DNA of 64,000 nucleotides from Bacillus sp. Marseille-Q1617 (lineage in GTDB: Bacteria; Bacillota; Bacilli; Bacillales; Bacillaceae_B): NCBI RefSeq assembly GCF_903645295.1, contig NZ_CAHJXM010000001.1:558001-622000 (forward strand). Reading direction: 5' to 3'. The translations under genes and the position numbers were made by a program. The notes beneath the pieces are model-generated. The model was not told the DNA's origin. It ran no database searches and saw only the letters and a list, made by a program, of their open reading frames with translations. Positions 17,063-26,056 of the stretch are shown piece by piece (the stretch's first letter is position 1; the number at the start of each line of letters is the position of its first letter).

Positions 17063-17127
17063 TGTTGGTTATCGAACATTCGCTAACCAACTGTCCGTTG
17101 TATAACCAACACGGTGTTTATTATAAT
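17063..17127. promoter_or_regulatory. TetR operator and promoter for the MMPL operon
   Basis: TGTTGGTTAT (17063-17072) is matched by the inverse ATAACCAACA (17102-17111), with another inverse half TAACCAA at 17084-17090. A promoter TTGTAT (17098-17103), 18 bp, TATAAT (17122-17127) overlaps the right half-site. This is the arrangement expected of TetR repression. Confidence 0.65.
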
Positions 17128-17167
17128 GATAAGGTGAAAATGCGAGAGATACAAGTGAGGTTGAGAA

Positions 17168-19225
17168 ATGATAAATATTGCATCGTGGATCATAAAGCAT
17201 AAGAAGGCTGTGCTTATTGCGTTCATACTGGTGACGATCCTGTCTACAGTGGCGCAGTTTTTTGTGAAGGTCAATTATAATATGGTCGATTATTTACCGG
17301 ATGATGCCCAGGCGACGAGGGCAATGGACATCATGGAGAAAGAATTCACGGGGGCCGTGCCGGATACCCGGGTCATGGTGACTGATGTGTCGATCCAGGA
17401 GGCGCTCTCCTATAAAGAAAAGCTTGAAGCCATCGACGGGGTTTCGGATGTCATGTGGCTGGATGATATGGTCGATCTGAAGACGCCCTTGGAGGTAGCG
17501 GATCAAGAGACGGTCGAGAACTATTATAAGGACCGGAATGCACTGTTCTCGATCAGTGTACGGACCGGGGATGAGGTCCGGATCACGGATGAAGTGTATG
17601 AACTGATCGGGGAAGATGGTGCAATTGCGGGGGAGGCCGCCAATACGGCAAATTCCCAAAAGATGGCCGGCAACGAATCGATGTATGCGGGGATGCTTCT
17701 CGTTCCGCTGATCATTTTGATTCTGGTCATTTCGACGACGTCATGGGTCGAACCGCTGTTCTTCCTGACGGCGATCGGGGTGTCGGTGCTGATCAATCTG
17801 GGCACGAATATCTTCCTCGGGGAGGTTTCGTTCGTTACCCAGTCGGTGGCACCGATTCTGCAGCTGGCGGTGTCGCTCGATTATGCGGTGTTCCTGCTGC
17901 ACAGCTTTCAGGATTACCGGAAGGAGACCGATGATCCGGAGGAAGCGATGAAGCTTGCGATGAAGAAGTCTTTCCCGGCGATTACGGCGAGTGCAGCGAC
18001 GACGTTCTTCGGCTTCATCGCGCTGACGTTCATGGAGTTCCAAATCGGGTCGGATCTCGGTGTGAACCTCGTGAAAGGGATCGTCCTGAGTTTCATCAGC
18101 GTGATGGTGTTCCTGCCGGCGTTGACGCTTGTTTTTTATAAATGGATGGATAAGACGAAGCATAGGAGCTTTGTACCGGACTTCAAGGGGATCGGCAACA
18201 AGGTCGTCAAATTGAAGATCCCGAGCCTGATTTTGGTGTTCGCGATCATTGTGCCGGCTTTTCTGGGGCAGACGAACACGAAGTTCATCTACGGTTCGGG
18301 TGAAGCGCCTGAGAACACCCGTGTCGGCAGTGACTTTAAGAAAGTCGAAGAGACGTTTGGGGAAACGACTCCAATCGTGCTGCTGGTCCCTAAAGGGGAT
18401 ATGGCGAAAGAGAAAGAGCTGGTTGAGGATATTGAGAATCTCGACTATGTGACTGGCGTTATGGCCTATGTAAACCAGGTAGGGACCGAAATCCCTCCTG
18501 ACTATCTCGACAAGTCGATCACGGATGAATTCTACTCTGAGAATTACAGCCGGATCGTCATCAACACGAATCAGGGTACAGAAGGAGAGGTCCCTTTTTC
18601 TATAGTAGAAAAGGTAAAAAAAGCGGCCTCGGATTATTACGGGGATGAGGCCCTTGCGCTCGGGGAAAGCGTGACGCTGTATGATATTAAAACTACAGTC
18701 AATAAGGATAACGTGGTTGTGAATGTGCTGACGGTCGTGACGATTGCACTCGTGCTCCTGTTCAGCTTCCGGTCGATTACGATTCCGGTCATCCTGCTCA
18801 TCACGATCGAAGCAGCGGTCTGGATCAATCTGTCGATCCCGTACTTTACGAATACGCCGCTCGTGTTCGTCGGCTATTTGATCATCAGTACGGTGCAGCT
18901 GGCCGCGACGGTCGACTATGGAATCCTGTTCACGGAAGCGTACACCCATTACCGGAAGGAGATGCCTGCGAAAGCGGCCATCGTGAAGACGCTTGATGAA
19001 AAGACGTTCTCGATCTCAATTTCAGCGGCGATCCTCTCGAGTGTCGGATTTATTTTATGGATCACGTCGTCCAATCCGATTGTCGGATCCATCGGGCTCT
19101 TGATGGGAAGAGGGGCGCTCCTGGCGTTCCTCATGGTATTGTTTGTGCTGCCGGCGATGCTTCTGGTATTTGATAAATTCAATAAGAAAACAACCTATAA
19201 AGCAAATTATTATGAGGAGAAATGA
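17168..19225 (+). CDS. MMPL/RND-family transporter
   Basis: A 685-residue membrane protein with two repeats. Each has one N-terminal helix, a large extracellular loop and a five-helix bundle (TM1 near 10-30, then about 178-330; second repeat about 355-370 and 515-675). The SLDYAVFLLHSFQDYRKE and TVDYGILFTEAYTHYRKE segments are the proton-relay helices with conserved D-Y of the MMPL/RND superfamily. It probably exports lipids, surfactants or drugs. The next gene starts at its stop codon, suggesting joint function. The TetR gene upstream is the likely regulator. Confidence 0.88.
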   Translation: MINIASWIIKHKKAVLIAFILVTILSTVAQFFVKVNYNMVDYLPDDAQATRAMDIMEKEFTGAVPDTRVMVTDVSIQEALSYKEKLEAIDGVSDVMWLDDMVDLKTPLEVADQETVENYYKDRNALFSISVRTGDEVRITDEVYELIGEDGAIAGEAANTANSQKMAGNESMYAGMLLVPLIILILVISTTSWVEPLFFLTAIGVSVLINLGTNIFLGEVSFVTQSVAPILQLAVSLDYAVFLLHSFQDYRKETDDPEEAMKLAMKKSFPAITASAATTFFGFIALTFMEFQIGSDLGVNLVKGIVLSFISVMVFLPALTLVFYKWMDKTKHRSFVPDFKGIGNKVVKLKIPSLILVFAIIVPAFLGQTNTKFIYGSGEAPENTRVGSDFKKVEETFGETTPIVLLVPKGDMAKEKELVEDIENLDYVTGVMAYVNQVGTEIPPDYLDKSITDEFYSENYSRIVINTNQGTEGEVPFSIVEKVKKAASDYYGDEALALGESVTLYDIKTTVNKDNVVVNVLTVVTIALVLLFSFRSITIPVILLITIEAAVWINLSIPYFTNTPLVFVGYLIISTVQLAATVDYGILFTEAYTHYRKEMPAKAAIVKTLDEKTFSISISAAILSSVGFILWITSSNPIVGSIGLLMGRGALLAFLMVLFVLPAMLLVFDKFNKKTTYKANYYEEK

Positions 19226-19227
19226 TG

Positions 19228-21018
19228 ATGAGAAAAAAAAGACTGACATACAGCGCTCTCGCTTTGATGCTGTTCTTGCCTTCATTTCTGAGTGTGCCCG
19301 CCCAGGCGGCGACGGAAGGAAAGGTGTCGTCAAAGGATGAAGTGGTTTACGCGACATTGAATGCGGAGGGGAACCTCAATCATATCTACATCGTGAATAC
19401 ATTCGATGTGGCCAGTGCCGGGAAGATCCTCGATTTCGGGCAGTACAGCAGTGTGAAAAACCTGACCGACCTGAAGGAGCTTGAGCAGGAGGGGCAAAAG
19501 GTTGAGATGGATGCCCCTGAAGGAAAGTTCACCTATCAAGGGAATATGAGTGAAGAGACGGAGCTGCCGTGGGATGTGAAGGTTTCGTATAGGCTTGATG
19601 GGCAGAAAGTGGATCCATCCAAGCTTGCCGGAAAGAGCGGTCATCTTGAAATAAACATCGATACTGCTGAAAATACGAGCGGCGACTCGGATTTTTACGA
19701 GAATTATTTATTGCAGGTGTCGATGAGCCTGCCGAATACGTATGAAAATATCGAAGCGGCTGACGGCATGGTGGCGAATGCCGGGAAGAATAAGCAGATC
19801 ACGTTTACCGTCATGCCCGGAAAAGAGAAGAAGCTGACGGTGGAAGCGGATGTGAAGGACTTCGAATTTAAGGGAGTCGAGATCGCCGCGGTCCCGTCCA
19901 CACTTCCGATCGATACGACGGGAACGGAAGGTATGACAGGTGATATGTCCGAGCTTTCGAATGCCATCGGGAAGTTGAATGATGGTGTGGCTGAGCTTGA
20001 GACGGGCGTGTCCCAGCTGAATAATGGGGCAGCAAGTCTGCGTGACGGTTCTGCTCAATATAAAAATGGACTCGGGGAATTGAACGGATCGTCGTCTCAA
20101 TTGGTCGGTGCGTCCGGTTCGATCCGTGATGCGCTGGCGACGATCAATGGGTCCCTTTCCGGGCAGTCGGCTGAAGTGGACTTGTCGAGTTTGAATGAAC
20201 TTCCTGCTGGACTCAATCAGCTGGCGGGCGGACTGAATGAAACGGCAGCCGGGATGACGAAGTTGAAGGATAATTATTCGCAGGCGTATGCTGCGCTTGA
20301 TGCGGCAATCAAGGGGATTCCGGCCAGTCAGGTTTCTGAAGAAGATATTGCCGCTTTGCGTGAGAGTGCGGCAAATCCGGAAGTCGTTGATAAGCTGGCA
20401 GCGTCCCATGCAGCTGCACAAAAGGTGAAAGGGACGTATGACAGCGTGAACCAAGCTTTTGCAGCAGTCGAGCCGTCACTTAATCAAATGAACGGTGCGG
20501 TGACGGAAATCAGCGGACAGCTGACGTCGATCTCAAGCAATCTGTCTTCGTCTTTGAAGGAAACGGATATGAGCGGTCTGGCGGAACTTCAAAAAGGATT
20601 GAGTGAACTGTCAGCCAAATATGGTGATTTCCACTCTGGACTCGTGAGTTATACAGAAGGTGTGGGGCAGCTGTCCTCGAATTATGGAAAGCTTCATTCA
20701 GGGATTACTGAACTTGCCGGCGGAACTAGTGAACTGTCCGGCGGGGTGAACGAGCTTCATGACGGAACGTCTGAATTGCACCAGGAAACAAAAAACCTTC
20801 CTGAAAAGATGCAGGCGGAGATCAATAAGATGATGGACGAATACGATAAGTCCGATTTCAAACCTGTTTCGTTCGTTTCTGAGAAAAATGAAAAGGTTTC
20901 TTCCGTCCAGTTCGTGATCAAGACGGAGAGCATCGAGAAGGAAAAAAAGGAAGAGAAAAAAGCGGAACCTGAGAAGGAGAAAGGGTTCTGGGAGTTGTTT
21001 TTGGATTTGTTTAGGTAA
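19228..21018 (+). CDS. Secreted coiled-coil YhgE/Pip-like protein
   Basis: A protein of about 596 residues with a signal peptide (RKKRLTYSALALMLFLPSFL, then AQAA). A beta-rich domain of about 200 residues follows, then a long repetitive coiled-coil region with heptad-like LNDGVAELETGVSQLNNGA units of the YhgE/Pip type, ending in a Glu/Lys-rich segment and a hydrophobic FWELFLDLFR tail. Unlike full YhgE it has no clear membrane domain. Three consecutive ATG codons (19222, 19225, 19228) overlap the end of the transporter gene; the third has the best spacing to GAGGAG. It may act as a periplasm-like partner of the MMPL transporter. Confidence 0.75.
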   Translation: MRKKRLTYSALALMLFLPSFLSVPAQAATEGKVSSKDEVVYATLNAEGNLNHIYIVNTFDVASAGKILDFGQYSSVKNLTDLKELEQEGQKVEMDAPEGKFTYQGNMSEETELPWDVKVSYRLDGQKVDPSKLAGKSGHLEINIDTAENTSGDSDFYENYLLQVSMSLPNTYENIEAADGMVANAGKNKQITFTVMPGKEKKLTVEADVKDFEFKGVEIAAVPSTLPIDTTGTEGMTGDMSELSNAIGKLNDGVAELETGVSQLNNGAASLRDGSAQYKNGLGELNGSSSQLVGASGSIRDALATINGSLSGQSAEVDLSSLNELPAGLNQLAGGLNETAAGMTKLKDNYSQAYAALDAAIKGIPASQVSEEDIAALRESAANPEVVDKLAASHAAAQKVKGTYDSVNQAFAAVEPSLNQMNGAVTEISGQLTSISSNLSSSLKETDMSGLAELQKGLSELSAKYGDFHSGLVSYTEGVGQLSSNYGKLHSGITELAGGTSELSGGVNELHDGTSELHQETKNLPEKMQAEINKMMDEYDKSDFKPVSFVSEKNEKVSSVQFVIKTESIEKEKKEEKKAEPEKEKGFWELFLDLFR

Positions 21019-21042
21019 TAGAGGTGGTTGTGACTTCAGTGG

Positions 21043-21133
21043 TTTGTGCCAGGCACAAATTGAATGTTTTGTGCCAGGAACAATCAGGGTATTTTGTGCC
21101 TGGCACAATTTAAAAGGGTTGAGCCAGGCACCA
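21043..21133. repeat. Cluster of TTGTGCCAGGCACAA palindromes
   Basis: TTTGTGCCaGGCACAAA (21043-21059) is a perfect 8+1+8 palindrome. Variants follow at 21068-21083, 21094-21108 and 21119-21133, about 25 bp apart. Short GTGCCTGNNNC fragments elsewhere in the window look related. The role is unknown. Confidence 0.75.
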
Positions 21134-21153
21134 TAAAAAGAATTAAAAAATTT

Positions 21154-21205
21154 AAAAAGGACAGATACCGTGATTTCGTTGAAACCACAGTATCTGTCCT
21201 TTTTT
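21154..21205. terminator. Terminator after the MMPL operon
   Basis: AAAAAGGACAGATAC (21154-21168) pairs with GTATCTGTCCTTTTT (21190-21204). The A and T runs make it usable in both directions. Confidence 0.75.
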
Positions 21206-21528
21206 ACAGCCAATCTATCATCTGAATTTGCAGGTAAGCTGATAAACATATTTTTTTGTAACAAAAGGAAAGGCGGAAAGCTTTCTTGATAGATTAAATA
21301 AGGTGTTAGTGGGGCCTGGCCACGGTATGCTGATGATCTAGTGTACCGGGGGTCAGGCCTTTTTCTCTTTACCGGAAGTTTTTTCTTAAATAAAGCAGTA
21401 ATTCTATTGAAATTCAACGTTTTTTCCAAAAGCAGACGATTTTATTTAGATTGGTGGAGACAAATGAATGGTTTTAGTTCATCAAGCCCCTTTTTAAACT
21501 AAAATAGTTTGTCTTTTTTGAGTTGATG

Positions 21529-21614
21529 GAATTTTATTATCGAAATCAATAGATTTTATTATCTGAAAAAACGATTTTATTATCGAAAAAGCGGAATCTA
21601 TTATCGAAATCCAA
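21529..21614 (+). repeat. TTATTATCGAAA array, four units of about 21 bp
   Basis: Four units start near 21529, 21552, 21573 and 21594. The last three are 21 bp each, with consensus GATTTTATTATCGAAAAANC. A second array of the same kind lies at 30376-30463. No open frame runs through it. It lies about 75 bp upstream of the ArsR promoter. Confidence 0.75.
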
Positions 21615-21688
21615 GTCCATGGAGTATTTATTTTCAAATGGATAGGAATATGATCGATTACAGTATTTTCTTATCGATCTGAACTGTT

Positions 21689-21750
21689 TTGACACACATA
21701 TTAGAAATTGCTAATATGTTAATCATAAACGTATTAGAAATACCTAATAT
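21689..21750 (+). promoter_or_regulatory. Promoter and two ArsR-type operators
   Basis: TTGACA (21689-21694), 17 bp, TAATAT (21712-21717) form a strong promoter. The imperfect palindromes ATATTAGAAATTGCTAATAT (21698-21717) and GTATTAGAAATACCTAATAT (21731-21750) overlap and follow it. This is the layout of metal-sensing ArsR/SmtB repressors controlling their own operon. Confidence 0.75.
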
Positions 21751-21766
21751 GATGGAGGGGCACAAA

Positions 21767-22090
21767 TTGGCTGAAACAATTGATTTAGATACCAAGGTAA
21801 AATTCCTGCAGGGATTTGCACATAAAATAAGGATTCAAATTTTGGAGTGTATTATAGAAGAAGAAAAGACGGTTTCCGAGATCATCAAGGACCTGGATGG
21901 GAACCAGTCAAATATATCCCAGCATCTGGCGTGCTTGAGGGGATGCGGCCTGATTGTCGGAAGGCAGGAAGGGAAGTACACATTCTATAGTCTAAGTAAT
22001 CAGCACGTGCGGGACTTATTGGAGACGTTCGATGTGGTGCTGGGTGAAGTACAAAGTGACGTTGCATGCTGTAAAAATCATATCGTTTAG
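21767..22090 (+). CDS. ArsR/SmtB-family metal-responsive repressor
   Basis: A 107-residue winged-helix repressor. The recognition helix region reads NQSNISQHLACLRGCGLI, and a C-terminal CC near residue 102 (VACCKNH) could be a metal site together with the Cys in the recognition helix area. Start TTG at 21767, chosen because GGAGGGG lies 6 nt upstream and the two operators end before it. It precedes the P-type ATPase gene by 12 bp. It should release the operators when cadmium, zinc or lead binds, inducing both genes. Confidence 0.85.
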   Translation: MAETIDLDTKVKFLQGFAHKIRIQILECIIEEEKTVSEIIKDLDGNQSNISQHLACLRGCGLIVGRQEGKYTFYSLSNQHVRDLLETFDVVLGEVQSDVACCKNHIV

Positions 22091-22102
22091 GGGGTGGAAG
22101 AG

Positions 22103-24703
22103 ATGGCAGATTCATGGTGCAGTTCGAATAAAGGAGAACAACATGAGAGCCATGTTAAATCAACTTGCTGCGGTACTAAAGAAGAGCAGCAATTGGTTAT
22201 AGCGAAAACAAGCTGCTGCAGCGGGGATGCGGAAGTTGAAAGAATGCCTGAAGCTGGGAAGTCCCAAGGATGCTGCAGCGGAAATGAGGAAGTTGTTTCA
22301 ATGCCTGAAGCCGGCGATTCCAAGAGCTGCAGCAGTCAGACGGCCGTTGAAACGAGGGATGCAGCTGCTCAATCATGCTGCAGCAGTGAAACAGACTCTC
22401 CTAAAGGGGAGGAGGCCGAATACCGGATACACGGTATGGATTGCCCATCGTGTGCCCTATCCATCGAAAAAGGGCTGAGCAAGTTAGAGAATATAGCGGA
22501 AGCCAAGGTAAACTATAATTCTGCAAAACTGAAGGTCACGGGGAGCGATTTTGAACAAGTAGAATCTGAGGTTCAAAAGCTCGGGTTTAAAATCGAGCCC
22601 TTGAAACAAAACAAGAATATGAGGGTGTATTCTGTCGAAGGGATGGATTGCGGCAGCTGTGCGAAAAGCATCGAGAACCATTTGAATACAATTCCGGCAG
22701 TCAACCATGTAAGTGTCAATTTTTCAACAGGGAAAATGAAAGTGGAGCATGAGAACAGTGTGGAAGAAATCGTAACCGAAGTATCGAAAATCGGTTTTAA
22801 AGCGTCTCTGCTTTCGAAACAGAAGCCTTCAACAGAAGAAACACAAAAAGAAGGGTATGGCGGGATCATTACTTCAGGGATCTTGATTGCATTAGGATTC
22901 GCTGGATCTTTTACTGGTATTTCCACTTTGATAACCACATTCTTGTACGCATCGGCAATGGTCATCAGCGGGTATAAGCCGGTAAAAAGCGCCTACTACT
23001 CTATTAAAAGCCGTTCATTGGACATGAATGTATTGATGTCAGCGGCGGCCATCGGTGCAGCCTTGATCGGTGAATGGCTGGAAGGGGCAACGGTTGTCTG
23101 GCTGTTTGCGCTTGGAACGGCCCTTCAGACGATGTCGATTGAGAAGACGAGAAATTCCATCCGCAATCTGATGAATTTGGCACCGTCGGAGGCATGGATT
23201 ATAGTAGGCTCGCAGTTAACGAAAAGACATGTTGAAGAAGTGGCTGTGGGTGACATCCTGGTTGTGAAACCTGGAGATCGGATTCCGCTGGATGGTGAAA
23301 TCTTAAAAGGTGAATCAAGTATCAATCAGGCGCCGATCACAGGTGAGTCCATCCCGGTGGATAAGGAAGCCGGGGACACTGTTTATGCGGGGACGATCAA
23401 CGAGAACGGGTCCCTTGAAATAAGGGTCACAAAGCTCGCTGAAGATACAACCATTGCGAAGATCATCCACCTGGTGGAGGAAGCCCAGGAACAGAAAGCA
23501 CCCACTCAGGCGTTCATCGATAAGTTCGCGGCTGTTTATACGCCGATCGTGTTCGTTCTGGCATTGGTTGTGATGGTCCTCCCGCCTTTAATAGGATTTG
23601 GAACATGGGGTGAATGGTTTTATAAAGGTCTTGAATTGTTAGTCGTTGCCTGCCCTTGTGCGCTGGTCATTTCGACTCCTGTTGCGATTGTTTCCGCAAT
23701 CGGCAATGCCGCAAGGAACGGGGTGCTGATCAAAGGAGGTACGTTCCTTGAAAAAGCAGGGGCGATTACGGCCATTGCATTTGATAAGACCGGTACCCTG
23801 ACCGAAGGAAAGCCAAAGGTTTCCGAAATCAAGGCTTTCAACGTGTCAGAAGAAGAGGTATTATCCATCGCTCGGACGTTGGAGGAATATTCGACCCACC
23901 CGATCGCACGAACCGTCGTGGGGTTTGCGAAGGAAAAAGGCATTGAGCCAAAAGACGGCGAGTTATTTAAAAGCATAGTGGGGAAAGGCGTGCAGGCTGA
24001 GATTGACGGGGCCGTCCACTATGCAGGGAATGCAAGGCTTTTTGAAGAAAAGAACCTTCCTTTAGGCGAGGCTGAAACAGTCGTTCAAGCGCTTCAGAGC
24101 AAAGGAATGACCGTTGTGATCATTGGTACAAAACAGAAGGTCCTTGGAGTCATCTCTGTTGCTGACTCGATCCGGACCACGACCGTACATGCATTGGATG
24201 GCTTGAAGAAAGTCGGAATCGGCCAGGTCGTGATGCTCACCGGCGACAATGAAGGCACAGCCAGGATGATCTCAAAGGAAGCAAGTGTGAGTCGTTATTT
24301 TGCTGACCTTTTACCAGAAGATAAAGTGGATGCCATCAAGAAACTGCAAAGCGAAGGCCATAAAGTGGCCATGGTCGGGGATGGAATCAATGATGCACCT
24401 GCCCTGGCCACAGCGGATCTGGGGATCGCGATGGGCGGGGCTGGAACGGATACAGCAATGGAAACGGCAGATGTAGTATTGATGGCGGATAATCTTGAAA
24501 AACTGCCGTACACGATAAATTTAAGCAGAAAAGCGCTTAAAATCATCAAACAGAACATTTGGTTTTCATTGATTGTGAAGTTCGCGGCATTGGCATTGAT
24601 CTTTCCGGGCTGGCTCACGCTATGGTTGGCAGTCTTGAGCGATACGGGGGCTGCTATCATCGTGATATTGAATGCTCTGCGTCTATTAAAGGTGAATCGT
24701 TAA
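22103..24703 (+). CDS. cadA: Heavy-metal P1B-type ATPase (CadA/ZntA-like) with Cys-rich tail
   Basis: An 866-residue ATP-driven exporter for Cd/Zn/Pb. The first 100 residues are an unusual Cys-rich extension with CC pairs in an approximate 21-residue repeat (SCCSGDAEVERMPEAGKSQG, then a close copy). Two HMA domains follow, with GMDCPSC near residue 111 and GMDCGSC near 180. The CPC metal-transport motif (VVACPCAL) is near 516, the phosphorylation site DKTGT near 562, and MVGDGINDAPAL near 758. The start is the ATG at 22103, which has GGGGG about 9 nt upstream. It is cotranscribed with the ArsR repressor. The tail probably collects metal. Confidence 0.93.
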   Translation: MADSWCSSNKGEQHESHVKSTCCGTKEEQQLVIAKTSCCSGDAEVERMPEAGKSQGCCSGNEEVVSMPEAGDSKSCSSQTAVETRDAAAQSCCSSETDSPKGEEAEYRIHGMDCPSCALSIEKGLSKLENIAEAKVNYNSAKLKVTGSDFEQVESEVQKLGFKIEPLKQNKNMRVYSVEGMDCGSCAKSIENHLNTIPAVNHVSVNFSTGKMKVEHENSVEEIVTEVSKIGFKASLLSKQKPSTEETQKEGYGGIITSGILIALGFAGSFTGISTLITTFLYASAMVISGYKPVKSAYYSIKSRSLDMNVLMSAAAIGAALIGEWLEGATVVWLFALGTALQTMSIEKTRNSIRNLMNLAPSEAWIIVGSQLTKRHVEEVAVGDILVVKPGDRIPLDGEILKGESSINQAPITGESIPVDKEAGDTVYAGTINENGSLEIRVTKLAEDTTIAKIIHLVEEAQEQKAPTQAFIDKFAAVYTPIVFVLALVVMVLPPLIGFGTWGEWFYKGLELLVVACPCALVISTPVAIVSAIGNAARNGVLIKGGTFLEKAGAITAIAFDKTGTLTEGKPKVSEIKAFNVSEEEVLSIARTLEEYSTHPIARTVVGFAKEKGIEPKDGELFKSIVGKGVQAEIDGAVHYAGNARLFEEKNLPLGEAETVVQALQSKGMTVVIIGTKQKVLGVISVADSIRTTTVHALDGLKKVGIGQVVMLTGDNEGTARMISKEASVSRYFADLLPEDKVDAIKKLQSEGHKVAMVGDGINDAPALATADLGIAMGGAGTDTAMETADVVLMADNLEKLPYTINLSRKALKIIKQNIWFSLIVKFAALALIFPGWLTLWLAVLSDTGAAIIVILNALRLLKVNR

Positions 24704-24718
24704 AAGTGAACAATCAGA

Positions 24719-24764
24719 GGTCCTGCCCCCCGTTTTTATACTTAGGGGTCAGGCCCTTATTTTT
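24719..24764. terminator. Terminator after cadA
   Basis: GGTCCTGCCCCC pairs imperfectly with GGGGTCAGGCCC, followed by TTATTTTT. It overlaps the last codons of the convergent gene at 24757. Confidence 0.5.
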
Positions 24765-25314
24765 CGCTGCTTTCATGCAGGCTGTTAAAGTGTGTTCTTG
24801 TGCTCAGAAAATGGGAGATTAAGTACATCACTAAATAAATCGGGAAAGAATAGATGTATTCCCAATTTGTATAGACAACAAAGTTACTCCAGACAAAAAA
24901 GGGTTCTGCAATGAAGGAGATGAAGCCTGCATAGATGATCCCTTTTAAAAAAGGATTTGCCACGGGTTTGACTTGAATGAATACAATCGTCAGGACAGGA
25001 ATCAGGGTAATATCCCACGGTTTATACGACGGAGAAAATGGCAGGACCTCATAGTTATAGTGCCATAAGTCCAACTGCACCCCAAGGCTGTCGAGCCAGA
25101 TTGCGACGACCATTACAAAAAAAGCGATATATAATAACCGGTGGGTGCTTCGCCGCGGATGAAATTTGGCCCATATGATCCATGGAAGTAACGTAAGCAA
25201 TACCCCGAACCACCACTGCCACCCGAATACAATTTCCTGCTGCCATAGTTCAAATTTATCTAAATAGGCATGATGCATATCCTCATATATTTTTTCCATC
25301 TTTTGTTCTAACAT
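24757..25314 (-). CDS. CBO0543-family membrane protein
   Basis: A 185-residue membrane protein with about five hydrophobic helices and the Trp-rich pattern of the CBO0543 family (LWQQEIVFGWQWWFGVLLTL near the start, then LGVQLDLWHYNYEVLPFSP). Function is not known. I chose the ATG at 25314, which has AGGAGG 8 nt upstream, over an ATG 13 codons earlier. It is convergent with cadA and unlikely to be functionally linked. Confidence 0.75.
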   Translation of the reverse strand: MLEQKMEKIYEDMHHAYLDKFELWQQEIVFGWQWWFGVLLTLLPWIIWAKFHPRRSTHRLLYIAFFVMVVAIWLDSLGVQLDLWHYNYEVLPFSPSYKPWDITLIPVLTIVFIQVKPVANPFLKGIIYAGFISFIAEPFFVWSNFVVYTNWEYIYSFPIYLVMYLISHFLSTRTHFNSLHESSEK

Positions 25315-25578
25315 GATGTATTCCTCCTGATTCGTGGCATTCACATGCCCCAATCTGCTTGCTTATTGTATAGTTTCTGTATTTATACTCGTACCACCGA
25401 ACTGGTTTATCTTTTTAGTTTAAGAAAAAAATGGGGTTTTATTCAGGGCACATTTTTTCGTGATTTAATGGAATGGAGATTTAAACCAGATTGCAAGGAA
25501 AATTCTAAAGGCTTATAGTGCATTTTGTTCCGTGCATTGGGTATAAACTAACTTATACTAGCATTGAGGAGTGAGGCC

Positions 25579-25842
25579 ATGAACATGCAGGGGTCCATCA
25601 TCACAGGCGAATTTGATTCAGCCATGAATGAGTTTTCATTACAGAAAGTGAAGAATTTTGAAACAGAATCGGTCCTCAATAAAATTCAGATCGATCATAT
25701 TTACCAATATTTAAAAAGACATCAGCATGAAGAGGATGGACAGATCATTACGTTATACGATCAAATGCCGTTGAGGTTATCACAGGCTGAAATCGATCAA
25801 TTAATTCGTGATGTAGAGAAAGTGATGTCTATGTATCACTAG
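25579..25842 (+). CDS. Hypothetical 87-residue protein
   Basis: A small acidic soluble protein with no recognised domain. It contains QIDHIYQYLKRHQHEEDGQI and ends LIRDVEKVMSMYH. GAGGAG lies about 9 nt before the ATG at 25579, and a clear terminator follows, so it is a real single-gene unit. I cannot assign a function. Confidence 0.65.
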   Translation: MNMQGSIITGEFDSAMNEFSLQKVKNFETESVLNKIQIDHIYQYLKRHQHEEDGQIITLYDQMPLRLSQAEIDQLIRDVEKVMSMYH

Positions 25843-25884
25843 ACAGGCGAGTTCACATACTCAGTGAAAATAGGTGAGAAGTTT

Positions 25885-25924
25885 AGGTCAGATCCCCGGA
25901 ATGCACCGGGGGTCTGACCTTTTT
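25885..25924. terminator. Terminator after the 87-residue protein gene
   Basis: AGGTCAGATCCCCGG pairs with CCGGGGGTCTGACCT and is followed by TTTT. Confidence 0.8.
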
Positions 25925-25928
25925 GGAG

Positions 25929-25980
25929 GAATGCACGGATCACTCGCGGAAAGCGATGTCTTGCAAGGAATCCGGAAGAG
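25929..25980. repeat. Degenerate end of the GCAAGAC fold-back repeat
   Basis: GCACGGATCACTCGCGGAAA and GCGATGTCTTGCAAGGAATC resemble the right end of the longer repeats at 28346-28479 and 51854-52110. Only this end is present, so it is a decayed copy. Confidence 0.5.
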
Positions 25981-26056
25981 GCATTTTTATAACCAAATTT
26001 GTAAATTACGACATCAATGAATTCTTTTTTCATACACTATTTCTGAGGTGAGAAAT

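Noticed and set aside
17741..18949. 402-codon open frame on the - strand opposite the MMPL gene
   Set aside because: The protein is extremely rich in Arg, His and Asp, has no ribosome binding site, and is the antisense shadow of a well-supported membrane transporter.
19708..20454. 248-codon - strand frame opposite the coiled-coil gene
   Set aside because: Composition is a reflection of the repetitive coding strand, and there is no ribosome binding site.
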